DNA from: Scytonematopsis contorta HA4267-MV1
GTDB taxonomy: Bacteria > Cyanobacteriota > Cyanobacteriia > Cyanobacteriales > Nostocaceae
DNA length: 64,000 bases
Assembly: GCA_019359035.1 (NCBI GenBank)
Contig: JAHHIC010000038.1
Span: 1-64,000, forward strand
Reading direction: 5' to 3'
In this document: positions 51,950 through 60,122 of the stretch, one piece after another
Layout: each line of letters opens with the position of its first letter
Numbering within the stretch: the stretch's first letter is position 1
Position numbers and translations under genes: made by a program
Notes under the pieces: model-generated
What the model was told of the DNA's origin: nothing
The model's database searches: none
What the model saw: the letters and a program-made list of their open reading frames with translations, nothing else

Positions 51950-53731
51950 ATGAAAGCAATTGGTATTGACTTAGGCACAACAAATTCCGAAGTAGCAATT
52001 GTTGAAAACGGACAGGTGCGGGTATTGCCAGGAGAAGATGGGGACTTGATTTTACCATCAGTAGTGGGGTTTAGCGATACAGGAAAGCTGTTGGTGGGAC
52101 GCCCAGCACTCCGTCAGTATGCTGCGGCTCCCGAACGCACTGTGAAGTCAATTAAGCGCTGGATGGGAACTGAGCACAAAACCACTTTAGGAGATAAAGA
52201 ATACCTACCCCATGAAGTTTCTGCTATCATTCTCCGTGCCCTGAAACAACGGGCTGAGAATGCTTTGGGCGAAACAATCACCCAAGCAGTAATTACGGTT
52301 CCAGCTTACTTTACAGATGCTCAGCGGCAAGCAACTAAAACTGCTGGTGAGATAGCTGGTTTAGAAGTGCTACAAATTATCAACGAACCAACAGCTGCGG
52401 CTTTAACTTACGATTTGCGCTCATTCGAGACAGAACGGGTCTTGGTTTATGATTTAGGTGGTGGTACTTTTGATGTGTCGGTTGTGGAAATTACGGGCGA
52501 AGTCACAGAAGTACTAGCTAGTCATGGTAATAACCGCTTGGGTGGAGACGATTTTGACAGGCTTTTACAACTTCACCTAGCGGATATATTTCGGAAGCAG
52601 CATAATGTCGATGTGCCAGATGATGCGGCAACCCAGGCGCGTATTCTCGGTGCAGCAGAGCAGTTAAAAATTGACTTGAGTTCCCATGCTTTTGCCACAG
52701 TCCGGGAAGCTTTTTTGGGTACTAAAGGCAAAACCGCACTACATCTAGAGAGGGAAATTGCGCGAGCAGATTTTGAAAAATTGATTCGTCCACTATTACA
52801 AGAAACCCTGGAGGCAATTGACCGCGCCCTCACTGATGCTAGCCTGGAGTCCGAAGAAATTGACCGGATTATTCTAGTTGGTGGTTCTACGCGCATTCCC
52901 CTAGTGCAACAAATGATTGAGGAGCATTTAGGACAAGCTCCCACGGATGGTATTCAACCAGACCTTTGTGTAGCTTTAGGAGCCGCTTTACAAGCTGGTG
53001 TATTGGTAGGCGAATCCGTGGACGCTATTCTTGTTGATGTGATTCCCCATTCCTTGGGAATTGCTGCGGCTGTGGCCACACCAATTGGTATTATGCCAGG
53101 TTACTTTAGTGTGATTATCCCTCGCAACAGCGTTGTACCCGTTTCCCGCTCCCATGTTTATTCCACGGTAATGGACCAGCAGCAAATTGTGGAAATCGAA
53201 GTTTTTCAAGGTGAAAATGCGATTGCCGAGGAAAATGTTCCTTTAGGCTCCTATAAAGTGGAGAACTTACCACCCAAACCAGCAGGAGGTATTCAAATCG
53301 AAGTTAATTTTGACTTTGACCTAAATGGTATTCTCACCGTCACTACTACCGAGAAAGGCAAAGGGCAACAAGGTACATTAGTAGTAAATAATGCAGGTAT
53401 ACAAAAACTTTCTAGTCATCAATTGACGCGAGCAAAAGCTGATTTAGAGGCATTGTTTGACTTTGAAAGTGACGAAACAATTGAAACCTCCACAATTGAC
53501 ATCTCCACAACAATTGCAACCGATGTAGTCGAAATCACACCAGAATTAGCAGCACTTTTAGACAGCGCTCAAAAACTATTAGAAACCATAGACGAAGAAC
53601 AAGCTCTTGAATTACAAGACTTATTAGAACAGATTGAAGATGCGAGCGCTAACAATAGTGCTGAACTACCCGATTTACAAGAAGAACTGGAAGATTTTCT
53701 TTACTATGCTAGTACTAATGAATTAGAGTGA
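51950..53731 (+). CDS. dnaK: Hsp70/DnaK-family chaperone, short C-terminus
   Basis: A 593-residue Hsp70. The ATPase domain has GIDLGTTNSEVAIVENG (about 4-20), INEPTAAALTYDL (about 144-156), VYDLGGGTFDVSVVEI (about 165-180) and ILVGGSTRIPLVQQMI (about 306-321). The substrate-binding beta domain follows (about 360-490). The helical lid region is short and acidic (ALLDSAQKLLETIDEEQALE) and ends in ELEDFLYYASTNELE, without the DnaK EEVD-like or GKK tail. It is therefore a specialised Hsp70 paralogue, working with the local GrpE-like and J-like proteins. Confidence 0.92.
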   Translation: MKAIGIDLGTTNSEVAIVENGQVRVLPGEDGDLILPSVVGFSDTGKLLVGRPALRQYAAAPERTVKSIKRWMGTEHKTTLGDKEYLPHEVSAIILRALKQRAENALGETITQAVITVPAYFTDAQRQATKTAGEIAGLEVLQIINEPTAAALTYDLRSFETERVLVYDLGGGTFDVSVVEITGEVTEVLASHGNNRLGGDDFDRLLQLHLADIFRKQHNVDVPDDAATQARILGAAEQLKIDLSSHAFATVREAFLGTKGKTALHLEREIARADFEKLIRPLLQETLEAIDRALTDASLESEEIDRIILVGGSTRIPLVQQMIEEHLGQAPTDGIQPDLCVALGAALQAGVLVGESVDAILVDVIPHSLGIAAAVATPIGIMPGYFSVIIPRNSVVPVSRSHVYSTVMDQQQIVEIEVFQGENAIAEENVPLGSYKVENLPPKPAGGIQIEVNFDFDLNGILTVTTTEKGKGQQGTLVVNNAGIQKLSSHQLTRAKADLEALFDFESDETIETSTIDISTTIATDVVEITPELAALLDSAQKLLETIDEEQALELQDLLEQIEDASANNSAELPDLQEELEDFLYYASTNELE

Positions 53732-53737
53732 CCAATT

Positions 53738-54178
53738 ATGAAATGTCCTGTCTGTGGTGCAGTTTATCGTCCCGTAAAAGCCAGCAAAGAAGCAGGGGAG
53801 CAGGGAAATAGAGGAGCAGGGGTTCCGGAAGAAGCTGTATCAATTTCTCTCCTGTCATCTCCCCCATCTCTAGCTTGTAGACGTTGCAAAGCTGATTTAT
53901 CTGATTTGATTTGCCTTCACGACCAAGCTATCTGGTATCACAGACAAGCACTGTATTTTTTATCACAAGGGCTTTATTCAGAAGCAGAAACACACAACAA
54001 CAAGGCTATTGCTTTGCATTATAGTAATGCCAATTTCCATGCCTTAGCTGGTAAATTAAGAGCATTGCAAGGGGAATTTAGAGAGGCGATATCAGCTTGG
54101 CAACAAGCACTTGAGTTTGACCCACAAAATACTATTGCTTGTAATTGTCTGCAAATGATTGAGCTAGGTTTAAGTTAA
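53738..54178 (+). CDS. Zinc-ribbon and TPR protein, chaperone-operon member
   Basis: A 146-residue protein. The N-terminus MKCPVCGAVYRPV and the later CRRCKADLSDLICLH form a split four-cysteine zinc ribbon. Between them lies a low-complexity segment of about 30 residues encoded by GGGAGCAGGG-type repeat DNA. Residues from about 62 on are two TPR-like helical pairs (WYHRQALYFLSQGLYSEAET and GEFREAISAWQQALEFDPQN). It starts 6 bp after the dnaK stop, so it is translated with it. Confidence 0.8.
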   Translation: MKCPVCGAVYRPVKASKEAGEQGNRGAGVPEEAVSISLLSSPPSLACRRCKADLSDLICLHDQAIWYHRQALYFLSQGLYSEAETHNNKAIALHYSNANFHALAGKLRALQGEFREAISAWQQALEFDPQNTIACNCLQMIELGLS

Positions 54179-54334
54179 TTCAGTACCTTCGCTATTCAAA
54201 TTTGGCAGTTGAACAACAATATTGTCTAATTGCAGTTCGCATTCTTTGAAATGTAACCAGCACGCTCATCTATACGAACAAGGTTTACAGGAATATAAAA
54301 TCGTTCTTTGGCGAATTTCTGTAGGTGCAGCCAT
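54170..54334 (-). pseudogene. Possible short pseudogene with in-frame TGA
   Basis: On the minus strand, an ATG at 54334 opens a frame of 22 codons to a TGA at 54266-54268 and stays open for 31 more codons to the TAA at 54170. The translated parts contain SCKPCSYR and CWLHFKECELQLDN, a cysteine-containing pattern. No family recognised. It could be chance, since each half is short. Confidence 0.2.
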
Positions 54335-54422
54335 AGGAAACCTAACCTGGCTTGCTTCTAGCTGATATTATAACTATCACGTCCTATTCGCTAAAATCAA
54401 AATAAACTGGAAAAATCTTGCT

Positions 54423-54995
54423 ATGGTAGCCATTTCCCAAGAACCGCAAAAAATGACCATCGAGGAATATCTCGCATGGGAACCCTTGCAAGAGCTTCGT
54501 TACGAGTATGTCAACGGCGAAGTTTTTGCCATGACAGGTGGCACAATCCCCCACAATGATATCGCACTTAATTTGTACACAGCCTTACGTCCACATTTAC
54601 GTGCTAGAGGTTGCCGAGTTAATGTGTCAGATGTTAAGGTGCAAGTCACTCCTAAAAGTCCTTACTATTATCCTGATGTTATTGTCAGTTGCGACCCTCA
54701 AGACCTCAATGCTCGCAAATTTATTCAAAATCCCAAGATAATAGCCGAAGTTCTCTCTCCTGGTACAGCAAGCAAAGATAGAGACGAAAAATTTACTAAT
54801 TATCTTAAAATGCCTTCTTTACAGGAATATTTATTAATAGATTCAGAAAAAATTTCCGTCGAACGTTACTGTCGGGGAGAGGGAAGAATGTGGCTTTACT
54901 ATCCCTATACTGAGGGAGATATTATTACCCTATCCAGCATCGAATTTGAGTTAGCAATCGCGCTACTGTATGAAGGTGTTGTGTTGGAAACCTGA
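54423..54995 (+). CDS. Uma2-family putative endonuclease (DUF820)
   Basis: A 190-residue PD-(D/E)XK nuclease-fold protein. MTIEEYLAWE (about 11-20), YEYVNGEVFAMTGGTIPHND (about 28-47), YYYPDVIVSCDPQD (about 79-92) with the active-site Asp, and IAEVLSPGTASKDRDEKF (about 105-122) with the Glu and Lys are all Uma2 hallmarks. The family is greatly expanded in cyanobacteria, and its true function is unclear. It is a single gene with no partner. Confidence 0.9.
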   Translation: MVAISQEPQKMTIEEYLAWEPLQELRYEYVNGEVFAMTGGTIPHNDIALNLYTALRPHLRARGCRVNVSDVKVQVTPKSPYYYPDVIVSCDPQDLNARKFIQNPKIIAEVLSPGTASKDRDEKFTNYLKMPSLQEYLLIDSEKISVERYCRGEGRMWLYYPYTEGDIITLSSIEFELAIALLYEGVVLET

Positions 54996-55051
54996 GAGGT
55001 GAAAAGCAAGCTAAATTTACTCTCTCTACAAGGGTTGCATGCAACAGATAA

Positions 55052-55417
55052 TTAATTACAAAACAGCACATCAGCCCCAGTGGTAAGTACTCGTTCTAGC
55101 GCGACAAATGCACTAAGTTCAGGTAATAAATATTCGTGATTGCTGTGGGGGCTACCGTGAACAAAAGCCAGGTTTTCTTGTTTAAAAGTTTGAGGTAAAT
55201 TTGCTAAAAATTCTCTATTTTCTGGATAAATCTCTTTATCTGTCCACTCGTGAGCTAATTTTCCTCTTTTTTCTGCCAGAATTGAAGGAAATCCACATTC
55301 ACAAGCATTTAAGCCCTCAACAACATCTTCATCCCAGCAACCAGCAACGGTGGGAATATCTAAAGACCGAATTTGTGCAACTATTGCGTTGGGATATGCT
55401 CCGTATCCATATTTACA
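55052..55417 (-). pseudogene. Remnant of a metallophosphoesterase
   Basis: The minus strand encodes an open segment from a non-start codon at about 55417 to a stop at 55052. It contains YGYGAYPNAIVAQIRSLDIP, AGCWDEDVVEGLNACEC, KLAHEWTDKEIYPENREFL and LAFVHGSPHSNHEYLLPEL, then TTGADVLFCN and a stop. This is the middle of a calcineurin-like metallophosphoesterase. The N-terminal metal-binding motifs (DxH, GD) and the C-terminal GHTH motif are both missing, and there is no start codon before an upstream in-frame TAG. It must be inactive. Confidence 0.75.
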
Positions 55418-55440
55418 GATGACATTTTTCTAATCAATAA

Positions 55441-55455
55441 TGATAATCATTGTAT
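55441..55455. promoter_or_regulatory. Zur/Fur-box-like site upstream of zur
   Basis: TGATAATCATTGTAT matches the cyanobacterial Zur consensus TGATAATNATTATCA at about 11 of 14 positions, by eye. The sequence around it also fits a Fur-type repeat (AATGATAATCATT). It lies 40 bp before the zur ATG, consistent with autoregulation. Confidence 0.65.
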
Positions 55456-55494
55456 TATATTAAATCATATAGCCAGCATACTTGGGCATTACAT

Positions 55495-55902
55495 ATGGGT
55501 CAAATTGCCGTGACATATAGCCTAACTCGCTATCAAGGAATTATTCTGGAAAAGCTGGAAACACTTGACACACCAATTTCAGCGCAAAATCTTTATGCTC
55601 TCCTACGGGAAAACTATCCGCGTTTGGGTTTGGCTACGGTTTATCGCGCTCTGGATGTTTTGAAGTTGCGAGGATTAATTCAGTGTCGCACTACTATTAG
55701 CAATAATGAGTTGGTTTACAGTTTAATCAGCCGACACGACCAGTGTATAACTTGTTTGCGATGCGGTCAGTCAGTTCCTATAGATGTCTTTGTACTTCAG
55801 GAGTTGGAAACTCAATTGGAGCAGTCAGAATCATTTCAAATTTTCTATCATACCTTGGAATTTTTTGGTGTCTGTTCTCCTTGTGGTGGTAATCAAAAAT
55901 AG
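55495..55902 (+). CDS. zur: Fur-family regulator, Zur (FurB)-like
   Basis: A 135-residue Fur-family repressor, started at the ATG at 55495 (MGQIAVTYSLTRYQG); a TTG 45 bp earlier is unlikely. The winged helix has ISAQNLYALLRENYPRLGLATVYRALDVLK (split; about 28-57) and the metal-site part HDQCITCLRCGQSVPID (about 99-115). The C-terminal YHTLEFFGVCSPCG holds the second CxxC pair. The YHTLEFFG end and the CLxCGxSVPI segment match FurB/Zur of Anabaena-type cyanobacteria better than FurA or PerR, as I recall them. Zur represses zinc-uptake and low-zinc genes when zinc is sufficient. Confidence 0.75.
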   Translation: MGQIAVTYSLTRYQGIILEKLETLDTPISAQNLYALLRENYPRLGLATVYRALDVLKLRGLIQCRTTISNNELVYSLISRHDQCITCLRCGQSVPIDVFVLQELETQLEQSESFQIFYHTLEFFGVCSPCGGNQK

Positions 55903-55913
55903 GATTGAATCCA

Positions 55914-57146
55914 TTACGACACGCTTCTGTTGTCCAGAGGTATAAAATTAGGCTTGACTATACCTGGAACTATTTTTTCACAAGCCATCAAAGCACCCGA
56001 TAAATTTCGTGCGGTTGGTCCGATTTGCAACGCTGCTAACCCACCCATAATAAATAATTCGCAGCCTTGCCAACGCAAAAACTTATCTAACACTGGTAAA
56101 CCATTGACCACAGGAATTGGGTAGGTTGCTAAAACTTCCTTTAACAAAGCTTCAGCAGTTACATCAAATTTAGTACCAGTCGATAGCCAAATTCGGCTAA
56201 ACTCGTGCATGTTCCCGTCACTACATTGTACTAACCATTTATTCCCCAACCACTCAACTTTAACTACTTGACAGTTTTCATCAATTCTGAGATTACCATT
56301 ACGCACCAGCCGTCGTAGTTCGATTCCCATTGCTGGTGTCACTGAACCACCATTACGCGCTTGTTGAATCATTGTAAAGCGCTTGGATAAATCGGATTCG
56401 GCAAAAAAATCCTTGAGATACTTTGGCCCTAACCAACCAGGTTCAGCATCAAATAGCTTTTCTTGCAGTTGTCTGCGTATCATCAGATGAACTTTTGCAC
56501 ACTTTGATATTGCACCAGTTGCTAAATGTCCGCTAGTCAAACCACCTCCAACAATCAATATCTTTTCATCTGCTATTTGTAATCCACGTAAATCAACTTT
56601 GCTTGAGTGACAAAGCTTATCTTGTGGGTATTCTGACTCAATTTGTTCTACCCAATTAGGTATTTGTAAGCTTGCATTACCAGTTGCCAAAACTACCCGT
56701 CGAGCTATGATTGATTGTCCATCATCAAACCATAGCCGAAACCGATTAATGAGAGGTTCAATCCGAGTTACTGCAAGGGGAATCACTTGATTATGTAAAT
56801 CCCAGCGAGAAATTACATCCTCACATAAATCTCGAAATAACTTTGTTCCCGGTAAATCGTAAGGTGGGAAAAGTTCGCTTGCACGAGATTCAGCAAACTT
56901 TCGTAAGGCAAAACGATTTGGGTCGGGATGATGTACCGCAGGTGACCGCAAATGAGGAATATCGAATGCTGCAAATTGCTGTTCACAACGACTCATCCAT
57001 TGACCACTGGGGTCAAATACTACAAACCTCCCCCGCATTTTACAACGCTTTTGTAGCAGATGGGTGACTAATGTAAGAGCGTGGGGACCAGCACCAATAA
57101 TTGCTAGGCTGGTTTTATCGGGTAACTGTAGCGCTTTTGCTTCCAT
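55914..57146 (-). CDS. FAD/NAD(P)-binding flavoprotein (lysine/ornithine monooxygenase-like fold)
   Basis: A 410-residue two-dinucleotide-domain flavoprotein. The FAD site is LAIIGAGPHALTLVTHLL (about 15-32). The second dinucleotide fold is KILIVGGGLTSGHLATGAIS (about 194-213). RSPAVHHPDPNRFALRKFAE (about 67-86) is a segment shared by this cyanobacterial group. The overall plan resembles SidA/IucD-type N-hydroxylases or other class B-like flavoenzymes, but the substrate is unknown. It ends 11 bp from the zur stop codon on the opposite strand. A Zur-box-like site lies 16-30 bp before its start. Confidence 0.8.
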   Translation of the reverse strand: MEAKALQLPDKTSLAIIGAGPHALTLVTHLLQKRCKMRGRFVVFDPSGQWMSRCEQQFAAFDIPHLRSPAVHHPDPNRFALRKFAESRASELFPPYDLPGTKLFRDLCEDVISRWDLHNQVIPLAVTRIEPLINRFRLWFDDGQSIIARRVVLATGNASLQIPNWVEQIESEYPQDKLCHSSKVDLRGLQIADEKILIVGGGLTSGHLATGAISKCAKVHLMIRRQLQEKLFDAEPGWLGPKYLKDFFAESDLSKRFTMIQQARNGGSVTPAMGIELRRLVRNGNLRIDENCQVVKVEWLGNKWLVQCSDGNMHEFSRIWLSTGTKFDVTAEALLKEVLATYPIPVVNGLPVLDKFLRWQGCELFIMGGLAALQIGPTARNLSGALMACEKIVPGIVKPNFIPLDNRSVS

Positions 57147-57161
57147 CGGAACAAATTGGAA

Positions 57162-57176
57162 TTAGAATCATTATCA
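57162..57176. promoter_or_regulatory. Zur-box-like site upstream of the flavoprotein gene
   Basis: TTAGAATCATTATCA matches the Zur consensus at about 12 of 14 positions, with the right half (ATTATCA) perfect. It is 16 bp upstream of the minus-strand ATG at 57146, where repressor binding would block transcription or initiation. Confidence 0.6.
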
Positions 57177-57325
57177 TGATAGCGCAATAATTTTGTAAAT
57201 CATTTTTGATAACGTGTAGCTTTTGTAACATTTTTTTACGCCGTTGTTCTGGATGTAATAGACATCTCCGGAAATATCCCCAAATATCCCTTCTTACGTT
57301 CGCTTCTTTCTGCCATCTGCCTTCT

Positions 57326-58168
57326 TCACAAAACTTTATTTTCTTCAAATATCTTTAGTTTTTCATAGGAGTCCTCGACTTGAGGAAAGAATTGCATTTT
57401 AGTGACGATGCTTGATAAATTATCCAGGTTCTCTTGACTGATTGAGTCAAAATCGTAATTAGTCAAAGCTGAGTCTGTATTGATTTTACCTATAATTAAA
57501 TCTTTAAATTCTTCTTCAAAGTCTTTAATAAATTTGTTTTCTGAATTATATTTATTCAGAATAAAATTTAGTTTCATATCCTGTTTATTTATCAGACTGC
57601 GAAGCTGCTTTGCTACTTTTATACTGTTAATATTTCCTTCAACCACGGCGATAATACAGTCAAAAGCAAAGTATAAACCGTAGTTTACCATGTCAGACCC
57701 TGCAACAGAATCCAGTACTAGCCATGAGTCATTCTCCATCTTCAGAGTTGGTAGCATATGCTTAACTGGAGCCGATAGTGCGTGGGAGCATTTATAGCTA
57801 TTCATTATTTCTTCGTCTCCAAGTCCCAATACTATTAAATCCAAGTTGGAACTAACTGAAGTCAAGTATTTGCCCAGTATTTGCGTTTTCTCGGTTTGCG
57901 GATATATAAAATAAAATGGGCTGGATTTAAAATACTCCCTCCACATACCAACCTTGGGCATATTTGCCAACTGTCTAAACTCCGAGTTAAAGTCTTTGAA
58001 ATGGTTCACTTCGTAGGGATTTACCCCCAAACAAGTAGACAAGTCCATATTATGGTCTGCGTCAATAGCCAGGGTCTGAAATTTTTTGATTTGACTCAAA
58101 TATTGGCATAAAAGCCAGCTAATCGTGCTTTTTCCGCTTCCACCTTTTCCGAGTACTGCAATTTTCAT
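57326..58168 (-). CDS. CooC/MinD-like deviant-Walker P-loop ATPase (copy 1)
   Basis: A 280-residue ParA/MinD-superfamily ATPase. The deviant Walker A is GKGGSGKST (about 7-15), and LAIDADHNMDLSTCLGV (about 34-50) is the switch I/A' region typical of CooC-type nickel or other maturation ATPases. WLVLDSVAGSDMVNYGLYFA (about 149-168) and VEGNINSIKVAKQL (about 176-189) follow. There is no DNA-binding partner (ParB) or MinE/MinC nearby. It belongs to the same zinc-type regulon as the flavoprotein and its own paralogue. Known CooC-type roles are metal insertion; the target here is unknown. Confidence 0.82.
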   Translation of the reverse strand: MKIAVLGKGGSGKSTISWLLCQYLSQIKKFQTLAIDADHNMDLSTCLGVNPYEVNHFKDFNSEFRQLANMPKVGMWREYFKSSPFYFIYPQTEKTQILGKYLTSVSSNLDLIVLGLGDEEIMNSYKCSHALSAPVKHMLPTLKMENDSWLVLDSVAGSDMVNYGLYFAFDCIIAVVEGNINSIKVAKQLRSLINKQDMKLNFILNKYNSENKFIKDFEEEFKDLIIGKINTDSALTNYDFDSISQENLDNLSSIVTKMQFFPQVEDSYEKLKIFEENKVL

Positions 58169-58233
58169 AAAACTTTGTTAAAGAGTAAATGTTTAATTAT
58201 ACGATGAGCGACACTACTATTTATATTCTCTCA

Positions 58234-58248
58234 TGAGAACGATTATTA
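58234..58248. promoter_or_regulatory. Zur-box-like site upstream of ATPase copy 1
   Basis: TGAGAACGATTATTA matches the Zur consensus at about 11 of 14 positions. It lies 66 bp upstream of the minus-strand ATG at 58168. Confidence 0.55.
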
Positions 58249-58313
58249 AGCTCGAATTGTAAAGATTAATTACAATAAGGGTGGGTTCGCGAGACCCACC
58301 TGATACAGGTGCT

Positions 58314-59309
58314 CTAGCTCAGGGATGATACAGGAATTTTTTGAAAGTGTTCAAATGGATTGAAACCAGGTTGAATTTGAGCATTAAATTTAGTTCCAGC
58401 CCAATCATTTGCGGTTTCTTCGTGATGGTAAATCATCTTGGTTAAAATTTTATCCCAATTGTGTGCGGGAAGTTGCTGTAGTAATTCTGTCAAACTATAC
58501 AGTGCATCTAAAATTTGGAAACTGGCTTCACGTACATGATTTGGGCGTGACAACAAAATGCGATCGCGTTTTACGAAAAACTCATCATGGGGTATTACCG
58601 CATCAACTTTTCGTCCTAAACAGCTTTCAATTGCGTTGACTTCCTCATTAGAACAAACATCTGTAGCTACCAGCAACATATCCACACCAAATTTATGAGC
58701 ATGGCAGAGAAAATCAACAGCATTGCTGACAGACTTGCGTGTTGGCTTGACAACGTAAAGATTACCATCAAACAAACTAGGTAAAGGAGATGCAAAAACA
58801 TCTTTACCAGCAGACATATCAACGACTATGGCTTCATTAGAGCTTTCCCAAACATGCTTCAGAAAAATTTCTATCGAACCCGTTTTGCTGTGAAAGCACT
58901 TTTTCCGATAATCGTTCTCAGTAAAATCGCCGACGCGAATTAACTCAACTCCATCAATAAAAGTCACGTAACGTTCTCGCCATTCAGCAGGGTCAGAGAA
59001 CTGCAACAACCTGGAACCTTTCCCCGGTGGGGTTGTTTTAATAATTGGTAAATCGGCTGTGATGAAAGGATTTGTACCAGCAAAGTAGCCCCTCAACCAC
59101 TCTAAATCATTACCAATATCTAATGCTGTTCCCAGATTTCCTCGTTGTAAATCAGATTCCGTTGCACCTAATTCCTGCGCTAAGTGTAAATTGTGGTCGC
59201 CATCAATGCCCAAAACCCGAAAATCACCGAAATAATTTAAGAATTGCAGGATACAAGCACTCAGAGTCGTCTTACCAGTCCCCCCTTTACCATAAACAGC
59301 TAACCTCAT
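58314..59309 (-). CDS. CooC/MinD-like deviant-Walker P-loop ATPase (copy 2)
   Basis: A 331-residue ATPase from the ATG at 59309 (MRLAVYGKGGTGKTT); a GAGGG ribosome-binding site lies 10 bp before it. A TTG at 59336 would add nine residues. Walker A is GKGGTGKTT, and LGIDGDHNLHLAQELGA matches the LAIDADHNMDLSTCLGV of copy 1. IVVDMSAGKDVFASPLPSLF (about 188-207) is Walker B-like. The C-terminal 60 residues (NWDKILTKMIYHHEETANDW) have no match in copy 1. The two proteins are distant paralogues from one regulon. Partner and target are unknown. Confidence 0.82.
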   Translation of the reverse strand: MRLAVYGKGGTGKTTLSACILQFLNYFGDFRVLGIDGDHNLHLAQELGATESDLQRGNLGTALDIGNDLEWLRGYFAGTNPFITADLPIIKTTPPGKGSRLLQFSDPAEWRERYVTFIDGVELIRVGDFTENDYRKKCFHSKTGSIEIFLKHVWESSNEAIVVDMSAGKDVFASPLPSLFDGNLYVVKPTRKSVSNAVDFLCHAHKFGVDMLLVATDVCSNEEVNAIESCLGRKVDAVIPHDEFFVKRDRILLSRPNHVREASFQILDALYSLTELLQQLPAHNWDKILTKMIYHHEETANDWAGTKFNAQIQPGFNPFEHFQKIPVSSLS

Positions 59310-59341
59310 TTGATTCCATCCCTCATTTTTATTCAATTACA

Positions 59342-59365
59342 TGATAATAATGAATTTTATTCTCA
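59342..59365. promoter_or_regulatory. Zur-box-like sites upstream of ATPase copy 2
   Basis: Two overlapping candidates, TGATAATAATGAATT (59342-59356) and TGAATTTTATTCTCA (59351-59365), each match the Zur consensus at about 10 of 14 positions. They lie 33-56 bp upstream of the ATG at 59309. Confidence 0.5.
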
Positions 59366-59579
59366 AAATTTTCTATCTTCATCGGTATTAAAAAAAGGTA
59401 GTTTTATACATTTCTGCCATTATTTTCTCCGAATCGATGAGTATGGCAATATTGAGCTTTATAGAGATATTACAAATATATTAGGTGGTTTTAGGTGGTT
59501 TGAACTAGAAGAAGACAAAAAACAGTAAGAGTAATGAGTTATACCCTCTGCCATCTGCCTTCTGCCTTCTTCAATGCTC

Positions 59580-59915
59580 TTACCGGGTATTTGATTCTGA
59601 AGAAGAATGCTTAGACGCCATTCTTGCAGATAATATAATACTAAACTCATTTAAAAATGCTTCAAACTTGAGGATAGTTCTAGCTTCAAATAATTCTTCA
59701 AAATATCTATATCCATCAGTGACGGCGGATTTTTGCCTCAATTTTTGAATCGTAGCTAAGGCTCCTTGAATTATTTCCTCAACAGTAATTATGCTAATAA
59801 ATATAAGTTCAGGTGGCGTAGTTAAAATTTTGTTTGTTAGCTGGGGAAAGTTACGACGTTTATCCAGGTAATTACTGACTACTCTAGTATCTAAAGCTAC
59901 ACTTATTTTACTCAG
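59580..59915 (-). pseudogene. vapC: VapC-like PIN toxin, truncated remnant
   Basis: A 112-codon frame with no ATG, GTG or TTG at its start, only a CTG that overlaps the antitoxin stop. It reads SKISVALDTRVVSNYLDKRR, TPPELIFISIITVEEIIQGAL and LFEARTILKFEAFLNEF, which is a VapC PIN domain. The DTN/DTD active-site motif is DTR, and the C-terminal third with the last acidic metal residues is replaced by a short unrelated tail and a stop. It is probably inactive. Confidence 0.68.
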
Positions 59916-60099
59916 ACGCTAAACTACTATCTAAATGTTTACTAATCTCCTCTTTGTCTGTTTCTCTAAGACGTTTCATTTCATCTAGGGTGTTTTCCCA
60001 AAGCGTACCTTCAAACTTGCCAGCAAGCTTCGCAAGAGGATGTTTGGGCAGAGCTTTTTTATCCTTGTTTTTAGGTAGTTTATTGATTGTCATATACAT
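59908..60099 (-). CDS. VapB-like antitoxin of the truncated VapC
   Basis: A 63-residue, highly charged protein (LPKNKDKKALPKHPLAKLAG, FEGTLWENTLDEMKRLRETD) of the sort encoded before cyanobacterial VapC-type toxins. Its stop codon overlaps the start of the PIN frame. No clear ribbon-helix-helix or AbrB motif. It starts with two close ATGs (60099 or 60093). With its toxin decayed, it is either a relic or a free-standing antitoxin. Confidence 0.6.
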   Translation of the reverse strand: MYMTINKLPKNKDKKALPKHPLAKLAGKFEGTLWENTLDEMKRLRETDKEEISKHLDSSLASE

Positions 60100-60122
60100 T
60101 ACTTCCGATTTGACATTAAATA

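Noticed and set aside
55201-55422. 73-codon plus-strand ORF before zur
   Set aside because: It is antisense to the metallophosphoesterase remnant, which has recognisable family sequence.
59310-59528. 72-codon plus-strand ORF
   Set aside because: It overlaps the Zur-box-like region and the start of ATPase copy 2 and has no recognisable feature.
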